From positions 26,240 to 90,239 of the forward strand of contig JAABQK010000010.1 in NCBI GenBank assembly GCA_011391495.1: a DNA stretch of 64,000 nt. The letters run 5' to 3'. The stretch comes from Hydrogenophaga sp. Its GTDB lineage: Bacteria; Pseudomonadota; Gammaproteobacteria; Burkholderiales; Burkholderiaceae_C. Below are positions 21,637 through 32,055 of the stretch, one piece after another. Position 1 is the stretch's first letter. Every line of letters begins with the position of its first letter. The translations under genes and the position numbers were made by a program. A model generated the notes under the pieces. That model searched no databases and was not told the DNA's origin. It saw only the letters and a list, made by a program, of their open reading frames with translations.

Positions 21637-22379
21637 GTCCGGTCTCCTGTGTGGTGCCGCTGCAGGGCGATCACCCAGTCGGCGTCGCTCTCACGCTCCA
21701 GCACGATGGCGCGCGTGCGCATGAAAACCACCGCAAACGCATAGGCCCAGCACGCCAGCGTCATGACCAGCATGGCGGTGAGCATGGTGCTGGCCATCTT
21801 GGGCGCGGCCGTCATGCTGATGGTGGCGCCCTGGTGAAGCGTGTTCCACCACTTCACCGAGAAATAGATGATCGGAATGTTGATCGCGCCGATCAGGGCC
21901 AGCAGCGCGCCGGCGTTGTCAGCGCGTTTCTGTTCGTCGATGGACTCGACCAGTGCGATGTAGCCCAGGTACAGAAACAGCAGGATCAGTTCCGAGGTGA
22001 GGCGCGCGTCCCACACCCACCACGCGCCCCAGGTCGGCTTGCCCCAGAAGGCGCCGGTCCACAGCGCGACAAAGGTGAACATGGCGCCGGTGGGCGCAAT
22101 GGCCCGCGCCACCATGGAGGCGAGGCGCGCCTTGAAGGCCCAGCCCACCACCGCCCAGCCGGCCATCACGAGGTAGAGCACCATGGACATCCAGGCCGCG
22201 GGCACGTGGATGAAGATGATGCGGTAGGCGTCACCTTGTGTCGCATCGGTCGGCGCCACAAAAAAGCCGATGTAGAGGCCAGCCAGCGTCAGGCCGATCG
22301 TCGCCACCCACAGCCACGGGATCAGCCTGCCGGCCAGGGCGTAAAAGCGCGACGGCGCCGCAAAGGTAAAAAATCGCAT
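21633..22379 (-). CDS. ccmC: Heme transporter / heme-handling protein CcmC
   Basis: CcmC loads heme onto CcmE at the outer face of the inner membrane. The 248-residue protein has six membrane segments and the tryptophan-rich WWD motif WGAWWVWD (residues 117-124), with flanking periplasmic histidines (His58 in IFIHVPAAW and the His of WWNTLHQG). It follows ccmB by 17 nt and overlaps ccmD by 4 nt. Confidence 0.96.
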   Translation of the reverse strand: MRFFTFAAPSRFYALAGRLIPWLWVATIGLTLAGLYIGFFVAPTDATQGDAYRIIFIHVPAAWMSMVLYLVMAGWAVVGWAFKARLASMVARAIAPTGAMFTFVALWTGAFWGKPTWGAWWVWDARLTSELILLFLYLGYIALVESIDEQKRADNAGALLALIGAINIPIIYFSVKWWNTLHQGATISMTAAPKMASTMLTAMLVMTLACWAYAFAVVFMRTRAIVLERESDADWVIALQRHHTGDRT

Positions 22380-22396
22380 GTATCAAAAACCGATGT

Positions 22397-23064
22397 TCAA
22401 CTGACGGAAATCCGCAAGGCCGCCGCCGTTGCCAGCGGCGCCCCGAGCCCGGACACCAGCAACAGGGCCGCCAGCACCGACAGGTGCCCGTTCGGTGACA
22501 GTCCCGCATCCACCGCCGACACGGCGCCGGCACCGAAAATCAGCACCGGGATGCACAGCGGCAGCACCAGCAGCAGGATCAGCACACCGCCGCTGCGCAG
22601 GCCCAGGGTCAGTGCCGCGCCCACGCTGCCCAGCAGGCTCAGCACCGGTGTGCCGAGCAGCAGGGTGAGCACCATCACGCCCATGGAGCGGGGCTCCATG
22701 CCGAAAAAAAGACCGATCAATGGCGAGACCACGATCAGCGGTACACCGGTCAGCACCCAGTGCGCCAGCGCCTTGCCCGCCGCGATCAGCACGGTCGACT
22801 GGCTCGACAGCAGCATCTGTTCCAGCGATCCATCGGCGTGATCACCCACGTACAAGGTATTCAGCGACAACATGGCGGCCAACAGGGCACAGACCCACAC
22901 CACGCCCGAAGCCATTTGCCGCAGCATCTGCAACTCTGGCCCCACGCCGAGTGGAAACAGGGCCGCGGCCACCACAAAAAACACCACGGGCAGCACCGCC
23001 TCGACCCGCCGCCGCCCGGCCAGGCGCAGGTCGCGCAGGGCCACGATCATCATCACACCGCCGG

Positions 23065-23068
<4 letters not shown>
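22397..23068 (-). CDS. ccmB: Heme exporter ABC permease CcmB
   Basis: CcmB is the membrane subunit of the CcmABCD complex that releases holo-CcmE using CcmA ATPase activity. The 223-residue protein has six hydrophobic segments, with the family stretches VWVCALLAAMLSLNTLY, DGSLEQMLLS and LLVLPLCIPVLIFGAGA. It overlaps ccmA by 4 nt (ATGA). Confidence 0.95.
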
Positions 23069-23751
<683 letters not shown>

Positions 23752-26190
23752 TGAGTGCCGGCCCTGTCCGCCTGGATTTTTCGTAGGACAGCTCGGACTC
23801 CGCGGTGGCTTGTTTTTTGAATTTGTAGGCGACGCGGATGCCCGGCGTCCAGCGCTCGGTCTTGATCCCGGTATTGTCACTCTGGCGGTAGTACCGCAGC
23901 GAAGGCTCCAGTCGCCAACCGTCGCCCACCGCCGTCATGTTGTTGTAGGAGAGCAGGACACCGTGGTAGGTCGGCCCCTTGAGCAGGCTGGTGAGAATGA
24001 CATGGGTATCGCTCTCGGAAAACAGGTTGCTGCCGATCAGCTGACCACCCAGCCCCCACAGGTTGCCGGTGCTGGGCTGTCCGTCGGGCAGGATCACGGG
24101 CACGGGCGGGACTTCGCCCACGTTGGTCAGGCGGATGTCGCCACCAATCTGCCATTTGGTGTTCAGCGGCGTGGTCACGCCGAGCAGAAACTGGGTCTGG
24201 TACGCGGTCACGGCCTTCACCTGATCCCGCAACTGGTCCACCGTGGACGTGGCCAGCAGGTCCTGCAAGCGCTGAGCGGGCGTGAGCAACGCGGGGTCCT
24301 GGAAGAACAGGATGTTGCCCAGCGACAGCAGCGGCGTGGCGCGCCGGTCGTAGAGGAAGTTGAAGATGGTCGTGTCGGGCAGCTGCCAGGTGCCCTGCAC
24401 CGAAACGATGTTCATGCCCTTGATGACGGTGTCGTAGTCGAACTGCGACGAAACCGACACACCGCCCTTGAAGTAACGCAGTTCGGTGCCCACCGCACGC
24501 CGGTCGACTTCTCCGTCAATGGTCTGCTGGTTGAGGTACAGGCTGCCGCTGATTTCGGGGGTCAGGGCTTCTGCGTCCACCCACAGGCTGTACAGACGGC
24601 GTTTGGTTTCCAGCAGGTCGTCGGTCGGCACGCCCGCCGCTGCGTTCACGCGCCACTTGGGCCTGAAGGTGTAGCCAGCCTGGGCACCATCGAACCGGTA
24701 CAGAATGCCGCCGCCAATCGGGGACTGGCGGCCGATCCGGAAGTTGGTCCCGTTCTTGAGCGACTTGCGGTCGTAGTAGAGGGCAGAGAGGCGGCTCTTG
24801 CTCTTGTCCTTGTCTTCCAGGTTGGCGGTGTAGGAATCCCGAAACACAAACCGCGAATCCGATTCCGCATCGCGCCGGCGCCAGTTCAGGTCCACGCTGG
24901 TCTGGATCTGGCCCAGGTCGGTGTCCGATATCGTGTTCTGGCCGACGAGTTCAGGCAGGCCGCTGAGCGGGGATTCCTGGAATTCGTCATTGCGCTCCTT
25001 GGATTTACCGCCGAAATAAAACATCGAAACGGAGCCGCTCCAGTTCGACGGTGGCGCGGCCGGTGCAGCCGCCACGGCTTCCACTTTGGCGGGCAGGCTG
25101 GCCAGGAGCTGCCGGACACGGTCGCTGTCCGGGCCCACGGGGTACAGGTTCAGGAAAGCATCGAATTCGGCGCGCGCCCGTTCGTTGTCACCCATCTTGA
25201 GGCGTGCCGAGCCGATCATTTCCTGCGCCTGGCGCGAGGAGGTGTTCGGCGGCAGGTTCAGCAGTTGCCCCAGGGCATCCACGGCGACGGTGAACTCACC
25301 CTGGTCATAGGCGGCCTTCGCGGTGCCCATCAGGGCCGTGGCTTTGGCCTCGACCTCGGCCGGTGCATTGCCCGTGGCGGTTTCCGTGGCAGGGGGCGCC
25401 TGCAGAGCAACGATGGAGGCTTGCGGAAAACGCAGCAACAACAGGCTGAGCGCGCTGTCGGCCTCGGCACGTGTGCCGAAGTAGCCCATGTTGATGTCGT
25501 ACAGCGTCTTGCCATCCACCGTGCGCCGCCCGGTGAAGGTCTGGTATTCCTGCAGCTTGGCGGGCACCGACCCTTGCAGGTGATGACCGGGATCCGGCGA
25601 CGACTGCAGGGTGATCATGAAATTCTGCTGGGGAGCCAGCTTCGCAGCCGGTGTTTCCGGCACCGGGGCCAGCCGAACCGAATCGCCCAGGCCGGCCAGC
25701 ACCACTTCGATGCTGCGATTGCCCTTGCCCGCGCGAATGCGAAACGGCACGGCCTTGGACAGGCGGACGATCAGCTTGCGACCGAGGTTGCTGCGCCCCA
25801 CCGATTCATCGGTGATGGTGATCTCCGGAATGGAACCGGAGGCGGGAATCCGCCGCTGGGCACCGATCGGGTTGAACGCATCGCGGGTGGGCAACACGTT
25901 GTAGAACGCCTGTCCCACATCACGCCCGCGTGAGGTGGTCACCTTCTGCAGCTGGACAGCGGTCACGAAGCGGATGTTGGCCACGGCATTCGGTCCTTCC
26001 TGCCGGACTTCAACATCTTCGATGAACTGCGCCATCGCCACGGGGCAGATGGTGGAGATGGCGACGGGTGCGATCAGGTGGCGCAGGGAAGCTCTCATGG
26101 TGTGGCAAGCGTTGCGTGAGGTTGGAAGTGCTTTGTTGCGCAGCGATGCCGCCCAGAAAGCCATTGGATGCGCTGGAGCCGGAGCAGGCA

Positions 26191-29142
26191 CTAATCCCAG
26201 TTGCGGAACAGGGTCCCTTCACTGCCCAGCGGTCGGTGGCATCCGGATTGCGAGCAGTCGGTCACTCCGGTGGACCTCTCATGGGTGAGTGACTTTTTCT
26301 CCATGTCCCCCAGGAAGTTCGTGCCGCTGGCGTGGCACGACTTGCACCAGCCCGCCCCGTTGCCCATGCTGTTGTTGTGGTTCATGGTCATGGAGGACCA
26401 GCTGGTCGTGCTCACGTGACAGGCCTTGCAGTCCATGGCCGCGCCGTTGAGCAGCTGCGCTTCCGGGATGTGGTTGGCCGGCTTGGCCAGGGCACCCACG
26501 GTCCCCTGAGCGGTGTAGCTTCCGTTGTGACAGGACTTGCAGGTGGCCGTGGTCACCACACCGTGGTTCATGGTCACGGCGGTGGCGAAACTGGTTTGCG
26601 AACGGTGGCAGGAATCGCATTTCGCTGTGCCGGTGGTGACGGGTATGTGTGTCGCAGGCTTGCCCTTGGCCGACGTTCCGTTGTGACAGGTGTCGCAGGT
26701 GCCGGTACCCACCGCGTTGGCCGCCGAGTGGGCAAACACCACGGTCAGCCAGCTGGCGGTGGACTTATGGCAGCTCTCACAACCGCTCGTGATCGCGTTG
26801 TGGGTGGTGTTGTTGGGTCGGCGCTGACCTGGGGTGTAGGTACCCATGTGGCAGGTCTGACACTGGTTGCTGAGCGACACGCTGCTGTGCAGACGGGCGG
26901 GTGCCCAGGCGGTGAAGCCCGACTTGTGGCAGGTGTCGCAATTGGTGATCGCCACGCCCGTGAGCAGCTGATACGGAATGTGCGTGATCGGCCTGCTGCC
27001 CGCCGCCGGGTAGGCGCCGCTGTGGCAGGTCGTGCACTGGTTGGTCACGGTGACCTGGGTGTGGTTGAAACGGCTGGGCGTCCATGCCGTGGTGGCATGG
27101 CAGGTGACGCAGTTGCCGGTGGCCGGTATGTGGTTGGCTGGCTTGCCACTGGCCGTGCTGCCGTTGTGGCAGGTGGTGCAGTTGGTGGCCGCGGTGAAGG
27201 TGCTGTGGTCCACCCGCGCACCGGTCCAGCGTGTCGTGCTGTGGCAGGTCACGCAGTTCGCCGTGGTCGCCACGTGGGTCGTGGGCTTGCCTGTGGCCAG
27301 CGTTCCGTTGTGACAACTGGCACAGTTGGTCGCAGCGGTGAATGTGCCGTGATCCACCCTCGCCCCGGTCCATGCCGTCGTGCTGTGGCAGGTCACGCAG
27401 TTCGCCGTGGTCGGCACGTGGGTCGCGGGTTTCCCGCTGGCCTGCGTTCCGTTGTGGCAACTGGCGCAATTGGTGGCTGCCGTGAACGTGCTGTGGTCCA
27501 CCCGGGCGCCGGTCCAGCGTGTCGTGCTGTGGCAGGCCACGCAGTTCGCGGTGGTCGCGACGTGGGTCGTGGGCTTGCCTGTGGCCAGCGTTCCGTTGTG
27601 GCAGGTTGTGCACACGGTCGCCGCGTTGAACGTGCTGTGATCGACCCTGGCGCCGGTCCAGGCGCTCGTGCTGTGGCAGGTGCCGCAGTTGGCCGTGGTC
27701 GGCACGTGGGTCGCGGGTTTCCCGCTGGCCTGCGTTCCGTTGTGGCAGCTCGCGCAGTTGGTGGCCGCGGTGAAGGTGCTGTGGTCCACCCGGGCGCCGG
27801 TCCAGCGTGTCGTGCTGTGGCAGGCCACGCAGTTCGCGGTGGTCGCGACGTGGGTCGTGGGCTTGCCTGTGGCCAGCGTTCCGTTGTGACAGGTCGTGCA
27901 CACGGTCGCCGCGTTGAACGTGCTGTGATCGACCCTGGCGCCGGTCCAGGCGCTCGTGCTGTGGCAGGTGCCGCAGTTGGCCGTGGTCGGCACGTGGGTC
28001 GTGGCCTTTCCGGTCGCTTGGGTGCCGTTGTGGCAGCTCGCGCAGTTGGTGGCCGCGGTGAAGGTGCTGTGGTTGACCTTGGCCCCGACCCATGTGCTCA
28101 TGCTGTGGCAGGTCACGCAGTTTGCCGTGGTCGCCACATGGGTGGTGGGCTTGCCACTGGCCTGGGTGCCGTTGTGGCAGCTGCTGCAGTTCGTCGCCGC
28201 GTTGAACGTGCTGTGGTTGACCCTGGCGCCCGTCCAAGCATTGGCGCTGTGGCAGCTCGCGCAGCTGGCCGTGGTCGGCACGTGCGTGGCGGATTTACCG
28301 GTGGCCTGGGTGCCGTTGTGGCAGCTCGCGCAGTTCGTCGCTGCGTTGAAGCTGCCGTGGTTGACTTTGGCGCCAGCCCACCGGGTGGTGGTGTGGCAGC
28401 TCGTGCAATTTTCAGTGGTCGCCACGTGACGTGCCGATTTGCCACTGGCCTGGGTGCCGTTGTGGCAGCTCGCGCAGTTCGTCGCCGCGGTGAAGCTGCC
28501 ATGGTCCACCCTGGCACCTGCCCAGCGCGCGGTGTTGTGACAGCTGTCGCACGCCTGGCTGGTCGCGATGTGGCTGGCGGGTTTCCCCGTCGCCTTGCTC
28601 CCGTTGTGACAGGTAGCACAGGTTCCAGGCGTCACGCCGGCGTGGTCGAATTTGGCCGCGGGGCGCCAGGCGGTGGTTCGGTGACAGCTGTCACACGATG
28701 CCTGCGTGGCCACGTGGCTCTGCGTCTTGCCTGCGGCCGTGCTGCCGTTGTGGCAGGTGGCACAGGTGCCGGCCACCACATTCGCGTGATTGAACTTCGC
28801 ACCGACGAAGGACTGGGTCGTGTGGCATGTCTCGCAGGCCGCCGTCGTCGGCAGATGCCGCTGGGGCATCACGGTATTGGTCTGGGCCAGGCGCGCACCG
28901 CTGACATGGCAACTGGAGCAATCCTTGGGCGTGCCTTTGAAAATGCCTTTGACGTGGCACGACTCACACCGTGCCGAGGTGTGAACACCGCTCAAGGCGA
29001 AGCCCGTTTTCACATGGTCGAACGCCGGTCGCACAGTGGTCTGGGACAAGGCCGAGGTGCTCACCACCACCAGCATCAGGGCCATCATCCAGCGGGCCAA
29101 GAGCCCCGCCAGAACGTTTCGGGCAATAGGAGCGTGATTCAT
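26191..29142 (-). CDS. Secreted giant multiheme cytochrome c (36 CXXCH + 1 CX4CH)
   Basis: The 983-residue protein has a signal peptide (hydrophobic residues about 17-30) without a lipobox. I count 36 CXXCH heme-attachment motifs from residue 59 to near the C-terminus, plus one CX4CH (CSQSGCH, about 963-969). The core is ten or so 48-residue repeats, each with two CXXCH and two further His (in THV..T and V.H.TF), enough for bis-His ligation of every heme. Trp in SxxxW and Gly/Lys in NGTxAxGK recur. It belongs loosely with cytochrome c3/doubled-CXXCH proteins. A role as a long periplasmic or outer-membrane electron wire is inferred. It starts in ATGA overlap with the 24-heme gene. Confidence 0.93.
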   Translation of the reverse strand: MNHAPIARNVLAGLLARWMMALMLVVVSTSALSQTTVRPAFDHVKTGFALSGVHTSARCESCHVKGIFKGTPKDCSSCHVSGARLAQTNTVMPQRHLPTTAACETCHTTQSFVGAKFNHANVVAGTCATCHNGSTAAGKTQSHVATQASCDSCHRTTAWRPAAKFDHAGVTPGTCATCHNGSKATGKPASHIATSQACDSCHNTARWAGARVDHGSFTAATNCASCHNGTQASGKSARHVATTENCTSCHTTTRWAGAKVNHGSFNAATNCASCHNGTQATGKSATHVPTTASCASCHSANAWTGARVNHSTFNAATNCSSCHNGTQASGKPTTHVATTANCVTCHSMSTWVGAKVNHSTFTAATNCASCHNGTQATGKATTHVPTTANCGTCHSTSAWTGARVDHSTFNAATVCTTCHNGTLATGKPTTHVATTANCVACHSTTRWTGARVDHSTFTAATNCASCHNGTQASGKPATHVPTTANCGTCHSTSAWTGARVDHSTFNAATVCTTCHNGTLATGKPTTHVATTANCVACHSTTRWTGARVDHSTFTAATNCASCHNGTQASGKPATHVPTTANCVTCHSTTAWTGARVDHGTFTAATNCASCHNGTLATGKPTTHVATTANCVTCHSTTRWTGARVDHSTFTAATNCTTCHNGSTASGKPANHIPATGNCVTCHATTAWTPSRFNHTQVTVTNQCTTCHSGAYPAAGSRPITHIPYQLLTGVAITNCDTCHKSGFTAWAPARLHSSVSLSNQCQTCHMGTYTPGQRRPNNTTHNAITSGCESCHKSTASWLTVVFAHSAANAVGTGTCDTCHNGTSAKGKPATHIPVTTGTAKCDSCHRSQTSFATAVTMNHGVVTTATCKSCHNGSYTAQGTVGALAKPANHIPEAQLLNGAAMDCKACHVSTTSWSSMTMNHNNSMGNGAGWCKSCHASGTNFLGDMEKKSLTHERSTGVTDCSQSGCHRPLGSEGTLFRNWD
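27115..28550 (-). repeat. Tandem 144-bp coding repeats within the 36-heme cytochrome gene
   Basis: About ten units of 144 bp (48 codons, two CXXCH each) lie head to tail. Units alternate in a 288-bp (four-heme) super-period: 27488-27713 and 27776-28001 differ at only two positions by my comparison, so this pair is a recent duplication or gene-conversion product. Because the period is a multiple of three, copy changes would add or remove hemes without a frameshift. Confidence 0.85.
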
Positions 29143-31085
29143 GAGCGGTTCACCCGTCCGGTTGATGTGGCGGCCTGTTCGTTTCGGCGTCCAAATAGGC
29201 TGCTGAACCCCCATGGGGGCATGCGGTCGATCGCAAATTCAGGCCCCTGCGAACGCCTGCCGGAGCTCACACGGTTGACCACCTTTTTCCAGTTGTCTGT
29301 CACGTGGCAGGTTTCGCAGCGCATGCCGAACTGGCCATCGTGCGTGTCGTCTTTGCGGTGGCAGCCGATGCAGTTGCCACCCACCGGTGCCGCGTTCTTA
29401 CCTTTGGGCGCGGGTTGGCTGTGGCAGCTTTCGCAAGTCACCTTGAGGTGCGCGCCGTCCAGTCGGTAGTCGGTGCGTTTGTCGTGGTTGAAATCCCAGA
29501 TCAACCAACCCCGGGTGTTGTGACAGCTCTCGCACTTCTCGCCAAATTTGAGCTTGTGCTTGTCTTCCTTCTTGTGGCACGAGAAGCAGTCGCGCGGCGC
29601 GTCTTTGAAGCGGCTGGTTTCGTGGCACTTGTCGCACTTCACCGGCACGTGTTTCCCGGTCAAGGGGAAACGGGTCTGGGCGTGGTCAAAGCGCGTGGTT
29701 TTCCAGGTGCGGTCACTGTGGCAGGTCTCGCACTGCTTGCCTTGCTGGCCTTCGTGCTTGTCGTCTTTTTTGTGGCAGCTGTAGCAGTCGATGGGTCTCT
29801 GGCGGAAGCTCTTCAGGTCCTTGTGGCAGGCGCTGCACTTGAGCACGCCATCCGCGTGCGCGTTGCGCAACTGGAACTTGGTCTGGTCGTGATCGAAGCG
29901 ACCCTTCGTGGTCTTCCAGTCCTTCTCGGCATGGCAGTCGCCGCACTTTTCCCCCAACGTCGCCTCGTGCTTGTCGTCCTTCTTGTGGCAGGCGTAACAA
30001 TCCTTCGGCGCCTCCTTGAACATGGCGTTCTTGTGACATTCCTTGCATTCGGTGTCCACGTGCTTGCCCAGCAAGGGGAAGCTGGTCAGGTCGTGGTTGA
30101 ACTTGGCGGGTTCCTTCCAGCCGCGCTCGCTGTGGCAGCTGCCGCAGTCCTTGCCCAACGACTCCTTGTGCTTGTCGTCCGACTTGTGGCACGCATGGCA
30201 GTCCTGGCTCAGCTGGACCCTGTAGAGATGCCCTGTGTGGCAATCCGCGCATGGGGTGGCGCGGTGCTTGCCGCGCAGCGCGTACTTGGTATCGGCGTCG
30301 TGGTTGAAGTCGGAAGGCTTCCAGGCCTTGGTGCCATGGCAGCTGTCGCACTTGTCGCCGTACTGCCCTTTGTGGCCCTTGTTGCTGTCATCCTCCTTCT
30401 TGTGGCAGCCGATGCAGGTCTTGACCGTGTCCTTGTAGTCGTTGTTCTTGTGACAATCGGTGCACTGGGCGTCGGCGTGTTTGCCCGTCAATGAAAACTT
30501 CGTTTTCTTGTCGTGGTCGAACGTGGTCTCTTTCCAGTCCGTCTCGCTGTGGCAGTCCGCGCACTTCACCCCCAGGCCACCCTTGTGCTCGTCGTCTTTC
30601 TTGTGGCAGGTGTTGCAGTCCTGGGGCGCGGCCCGGTACTTTTTCCCGGCCTGGTGGCATTTGTCGCACTCCACTTTTTCGTGCTTGCCGCGCAACCGGT
30701 AGTCGGTCACCGCATGGTCGAACTTTTTCTTGTCGAGCAGCACGATCTGGGCATTGCGGCCTTTGTGGTCGGTATGGCAGGTGTTGCAAGCCTGCGGCCT
30801 GGAACGCCCATGAAAACCCGTACGCGCCCGCACGTCAGCCCCCACGTCCTTGTGGCATTCCATGCACCGACCGTCCTGCGCTTTGCGATCGAACTTCACG
30901 TGGCACTGCGAGCAGTCTTCTTCGACTTTGGCGTGCCCCTGAATCAGCTTGCCCGGCGACAGAATGGTTTCGATGTTCTGCGCAGCGGCCGGGGCGCCCA
31001 GCCCGATTCCCAGCGCCAGAAGGCCGCACGTAACCCACCTCCGCAGTGCGAGGATGGCGTGTCGAGTCGTCAGCCATGATTTCAA
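29139..31085 (-). CDS. Secreted multiheme cytochrome c (24 CXXCH, triheme repeats)
   Basis: The 648-residue protein has a signal peptide (cleavage near APAAA-Q, residue 35) and 24 CXXCH motifs. They fall in repeats of about 66 residues with three hemes each: DCYSCHKKDDKHEG, KCxxCHSxRxWK, FDHxxTxFxLxGKHxxxxC. Each repeat also has three free His (DKH, FDH, GKH) that could be distal ligands. The Lys/Asp-rich makeup differs from the Thr/Ala/Gly-rich 36-heme partner. Start is TTG at 31085; a nearby ATG (31077) is out of frame. The C-terminal 45 residues lack hemes. It probably accepts electrons from the membrane cytochrome b-like protein encoded 13 nt upstream; this is inferred. Confidence 0.9.
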   Translation of the reverse strand: MKSWLTTRHAILALRRWVTCGLLALGIGLGAPAAAQNIETILSPGKLIQGHAKVEEDCSQCHVKFDRKAQDGRCMECHKDVGADVRARTGFHGRSRPQACNTCHTDHKGRNAQIVLLDKKKFDHAVTDYRLRGKHEKVECDKCHQAGKKYRAAPQDCNTCHKKDDEHKGGLGVKCADCHSETDWKETTFDHDKKTKFSLTGKHADAQCTDCHKNNDYKDTVKTCIGCHKKEDDSNKGHKGQYGDKCDSCHGTKAWKPSDFNHDADTKYALRGKHRATPCADCHTGHLYRVQLSQDCHACHKSDDKHKESLGKDCGSCHSERGWKEPAKFNHDLTSFPLLGKHVDTECKECHKNAMFKEAPKDCYACHKKDDKHEATLGEKCGDCHAEKDWKTTKGRFDHDQTKFQLRNAHADGVLKCSACHKDLKSFRQRPIDCYSCHKKDDKHEGQQGKQCETCHSDRTWKTTRFDHAQTRFPLTGKHVPVKCDKCHETSRFKDAPRDCFSCHKKEDKHKLKFGEKCESCHNTRGWLIWDFNHDKRTDYRLDGAHLKVTCESCHSQPAPKGKNAAPVGGNCIGCHRKDDTHDGQFGMRCETCHVTDNWKKVVNRVSSGRRSQGPEFAIDRMPPWGFSSLFGRRNEQAATSTGRVNRS

Positions 31086-31098
31086 TCCGCTCCCCGTC

Positions 31099-32055
31099 TC
31101 AGTAAGCGTGTACCGCGACGACGTGAACCACCGAACTGATCACCAGCAGGTACACAAAGGGGATGTGGGCCACGTGCCAAAGGGAAAACAGCCGCTCGTA
31201 GGCGGTGAACTGGGCCACGCGAACCGCGGCATCGAGGTACCTGCGCACCAGTTTGCGGGCCAGTTTCTGGCGTTTGGCCAGGCTCTTGTCGTCCCACCCA
31301 CCGCGTACAGCCAGCCGGTTCAGTGGCTCCTGCAGTTCTTTCACGCAAACCCGGAATGTCCACCACTGCTTGATGGGAAGCCAGAACACCCGCCGCATGC
31401 AGGCCACCAGGCCGGGCCTTCTGGTCAACTCGTTCTGGTCGAATTCTTTGAGGCGCCGCTCCACCTCGGGCGCAAAAGCCAGGCGTGAATGGGCTTCGCG
31501 CTGGTGCAATCCGGCTCTCTGCTGCAATTCGCGGAAATCGCTTTGCTCGCCGTGCAGACCGCGGTTGACCCGGCTGTAAATGAAACGCCCCACAACACCG
31601 CTGAGCGCCACGATGATCATGCTGTAGAACGCCGCCGAGGCATTCAACGAGCGCACCTGAAAGGTGGAATGCAACAGAATCAGGATAGGCCCACCCACCC
31701 CCAACAGCATGTGCACCAGAAACCACCATTTGGCCTTCCCCCAGCGCTGGGTGAAGCGAAATCGTTTGCGCAATGGATAGGTGAATAGCAGCACCATCAT
31801 CGAGCCACCGGCCACACCCATCCAATAGCCAACATCGTCCCCGGCTTCAAACAAGCCCTGCTGCGTGATCCACCAGGAACCCCACACCAGCGCAATCAAA
31901 ACCAGATAGACGAGCACATCACCGGTCAGCCGCGGCATGCGCGGCTTTAGGGGCGCAGGGGCCAAGGGCTGCATGCCCGAATTCATCCGGATCGAAGGCA
32001 CTCCCAATGGGCTTCCAGCCCCCGGAAAAGCCTCCGATTTCAATATGGCAGTCAT
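31099..32055 (-). CDS. Membrane di-heme cytochrome b-like protein (candidate quinol:cytochrome c oxidoreductase)
   Basis: This 318-residue protein has membrane segments at about 47-63, 78-95, 111-130, 141-160 and 293-316, with a long basic soluble loop at 161-290. His115 and His129 are 14 apart on one helix, and His297 and His311 are 14 apart on the last helix: the H-x13-H spacing seen in di-heme b-type cytochromes. His294 and His316 are also present. No CXXCH motif is found. It is the first gene of the block that encodes two multiheme cytochromes, so electron exchange between quinone and the 24-heme protein is the likely job. The ATG at 32055 was chosen; the upstream open frame is low-complexity. 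Confidence 0.72.
   Translation of the reverse strand: MTAILKSEAFPGAGSPLGVPSIRMNSGMQPLAPAPLKPRMPRLTGDVLVYLVLIALVWGSWWITQQGLFEAGDDVGYWMGVAGGSMMVLLFTYPLRKRFRFTQRWGKAKWWFLVHMLLGVGGPILILLHSTFQVRSLNASAAFYSMIIVALSGVVGRFIYSRVNRGLHGEQSDFRELQQRAGLHQREAHSRLAFAPEVERRLKEFDQNELTRRPGLVACMRRVFWLPIKQWWTFRVCVKELQEPLNRLAVRGGWDDKSLAKRQKLARKLVRRYLDAAVRVAQFTAYERLFSLWHVAHIPFVYLLVISSVVHVVAVHAY

Noticed and set aside
27115..28550. CRISPR-like regular repeats
   Set aside because: The period is exactly 144 bp with no unique spacers, it stays in frame, and each unit encodes two CXXCH motifs; these are coding repeats.
26332..29469. 1045-codon open frame on the plus strand opposite the 36-heme gene
   Set aside because: Its Gly/Arg/Val repeats simply mirror the CXXCH repeats on the other strand; there is no start signal or family match.
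30835..31077. ATG at 31077 as start of the 24-heme gene
   Set aside because: It is in a different frame and gives an 80-codon product without heme motifs; the TTG at 31085 opens the right frame with a signal peptide.
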